Origin: Chara braunii
Lineage: Eukaryota > Streptophyta > Charophyceae > Charales > Characeae
Direction: 5' to 3'
NCBI GenBank assembly: GCA_003427395.1
Contig: BFEA01001239.1
Location: forward strand, 31,823 to 72,618
Length of the DNA: 40,796 nt
A program made the position numbers and the translations under genes. The notes under the pieces are model-generated. The model saw only the letters and a program-made list of their open reading frames with translations. It searched no databases and was not told where the DNA came from. Shown piece by piece: positions 39,794 to 40,796 of this stretch. Positions within the stretch are counted from its first letter, which is position 1. Each line of letters begins with the position of its first letter.

Positions 39794-40796
39794 GAGGCCC
39801 CATATCTTTCTTTTCAGAACCTACCACTACTCCACCGCATCTCCATCTCTTTCTTTCTTTCTTTGCTTTATTTTCTTTTTCGTTTTTTTTTTTTTTTTTT
39901 TTTTTTTCAAGGACAGCAATGACAGGTGTCTGTCCAAAAGGACCAGGTAAATTTTTTGCGAACAAAAGGAGGAGAGACAAGGTGCAGATCTTTTTTTTTC
40001 CACAGAGATAGGGAGCAGATCTCTCCACCATCTTTCGTTTTATTTGTTTCTTTTCTTTTCTTTTTTTTTTTTCTTTTTCTTTTTTTTCAAAGTTGAACTT
40101 TCTTTACAAATTGCCGGAAACCGGGCCCTACGTCCCTCACAAATTTTCACAGCAAAAAAAAGAATTAAGGGAGCACATCACACATCATAATGTCCAACGT
40201 TTCCTCTTTCTTTTTCTTTGATGTCCTATTTTCCCTTGTGCAGCTCTTAACTGTCTCGCAGCAGACATTAACCTCCTCCTCTTCAGCAGTTCATCTGCCT
40301 TTTTTTTTCCCCTCCTTTTCTTTCTTTGTTTTCCGTGTAGCATCTCCAAACCAAAAAAAAAAAAAAGAACTTTCCCCCTCCTCGCCCCCATCGTCCTATC
40401 CTTCAAACAAGGGGGATGCGGGGTGGAAACACCATTTTTTTTTTTTTTATTATTATTATTTTTTTTGTGTGTGTGTGTGTGTGTGCGTTTCGGAAAGGGA
40501 GATTCAGTCTTTGCAATGTTTTTTTTTTATTACATGTCAGAAATTCAAGTATACAATATATGGGCAGTCCAGATGCATAAAGATCATGAAACAGTCTGGA
40601 TACATTTCAAATTTGATCAGACTCTAGGGGTCAGGACTCCGGAGCCCCTTTTACCCTCCTTGTAGGGTCAGGAGGCCCTTTTACGGTCTTACCCTCCTTC
40701 AAGTTGTGATTGCTCGGATTTTGGTCAGGAGGCCCTTCCTGTCTATTGGTGGGGGGAGAGAGCCTTGACCCCGGTTTTTTTTTTTTTTTTTTTTTT
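39794..40796. other. Pyrimidine-rich low-complexity DNA
   Basis: T and C-rich tracts dominate (about 39882-39908, 40050-40090, 40435-40466, and 40775 to the end), with a (TG)n run at 40467-40486. Phenylalanine-rich ORFs are artefacts of these. Near 40745, TCTATTGGTGGGGGGAG is a fragment of the family-1 tail. TTTGCCGGAAACCGGGCCC at about 40108 resembles its first hairpin. TCAGGAGGCCCTT is repeated at 40669 and 40725. Confidence 0.5.

Overview
This window reads as intergenic, transposon-packed DNA from a large eukaryotic nuclear genome. I see no intact host gene, tRNA or rRNA. Support for this: two lineages of plant L1-type non-LTR retrotransposons, a Penelope-like element, MITE-type fold-back elements, dozens of A/T homopolymer tracts, long dinucleotide arrays, an N gap, and almost every coding stretch broken by stops or frameshifts. 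My best guess at the source is a streptophyte (charophyte) alga such as Chara. That rests on the flavour of the LINE proteins and on the zinc-knuckle/coiled-coil ORF at 35050-36300. It is an inference, not a demonstration.

Layout. 1-5750: fold-back elements (1-597; a three-copy family at about 715, 4238 and 4525), two decayed LINE C-terminal fragments on the minus strand, a 9-bp minisatellite, and a well-bounded Harbinger-like MITE (5541-5708). 5753-12925 (minus): a LINE with zinc-knuckle ORF1, endonuclease-RT ORF2, a 3'UTR and a poly(A) end, all decayed. 12926-14510: an AT-rich island, microsatellites, and a back-to-back Tn5 mosaic-end pair that is a sequencing-library artefact. 14514-15715 (minus): a 5'-truncated sister of the first LINE. 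15716-22980: no genes; a perfect-looking 273-bp palindromic MITE with TA flanks, five solitary copies of the LINE 3' tail, tandem repeats and the N gap.

22980-30740 (minus): a second LINE lineage. Its ORF2 is split by a 1.6-kb TG...CA insertion (23461-25085) with a short target duplication; conceptual removal rejoins the frame. 30832-31191: an unassigned ORF. 31430-36590 (minus): the most interesting object, a decayed Penelope-like element (PLE). It has direct terminal repeats, a gag-like zinc-knuckle/coiled-coil ORF1, a GIY-YIG endonuclease domain placed upstream of the reverse transcriptase (permuted order), and a hammerhead-ribozyme-like core in its 3' part. 36590-40796: fold-back DNA, a tandem duplication ending at a second Tn5 mosaic-end pair (37924-37961), a LINE C-terminal fragment (minus), a 5'-truncated LINE 3' end (plus) and pyrimidine-rich low-complexity DNA.

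How the parts relate. The first LINE family's 3'UTR ends in a module of three consecutive hairpins followed by poly(A). That module also occurs alone several times, so it is probably the RT-recognition tail shared by truncated LINE copies or by a SINE that parasitises the LINE. One of its stems shows paired (compensatory) changes between copies. The permuted PLE with its candidate ribozyme is the best candidate for an under-described system. Nothing here appears currently mobile.
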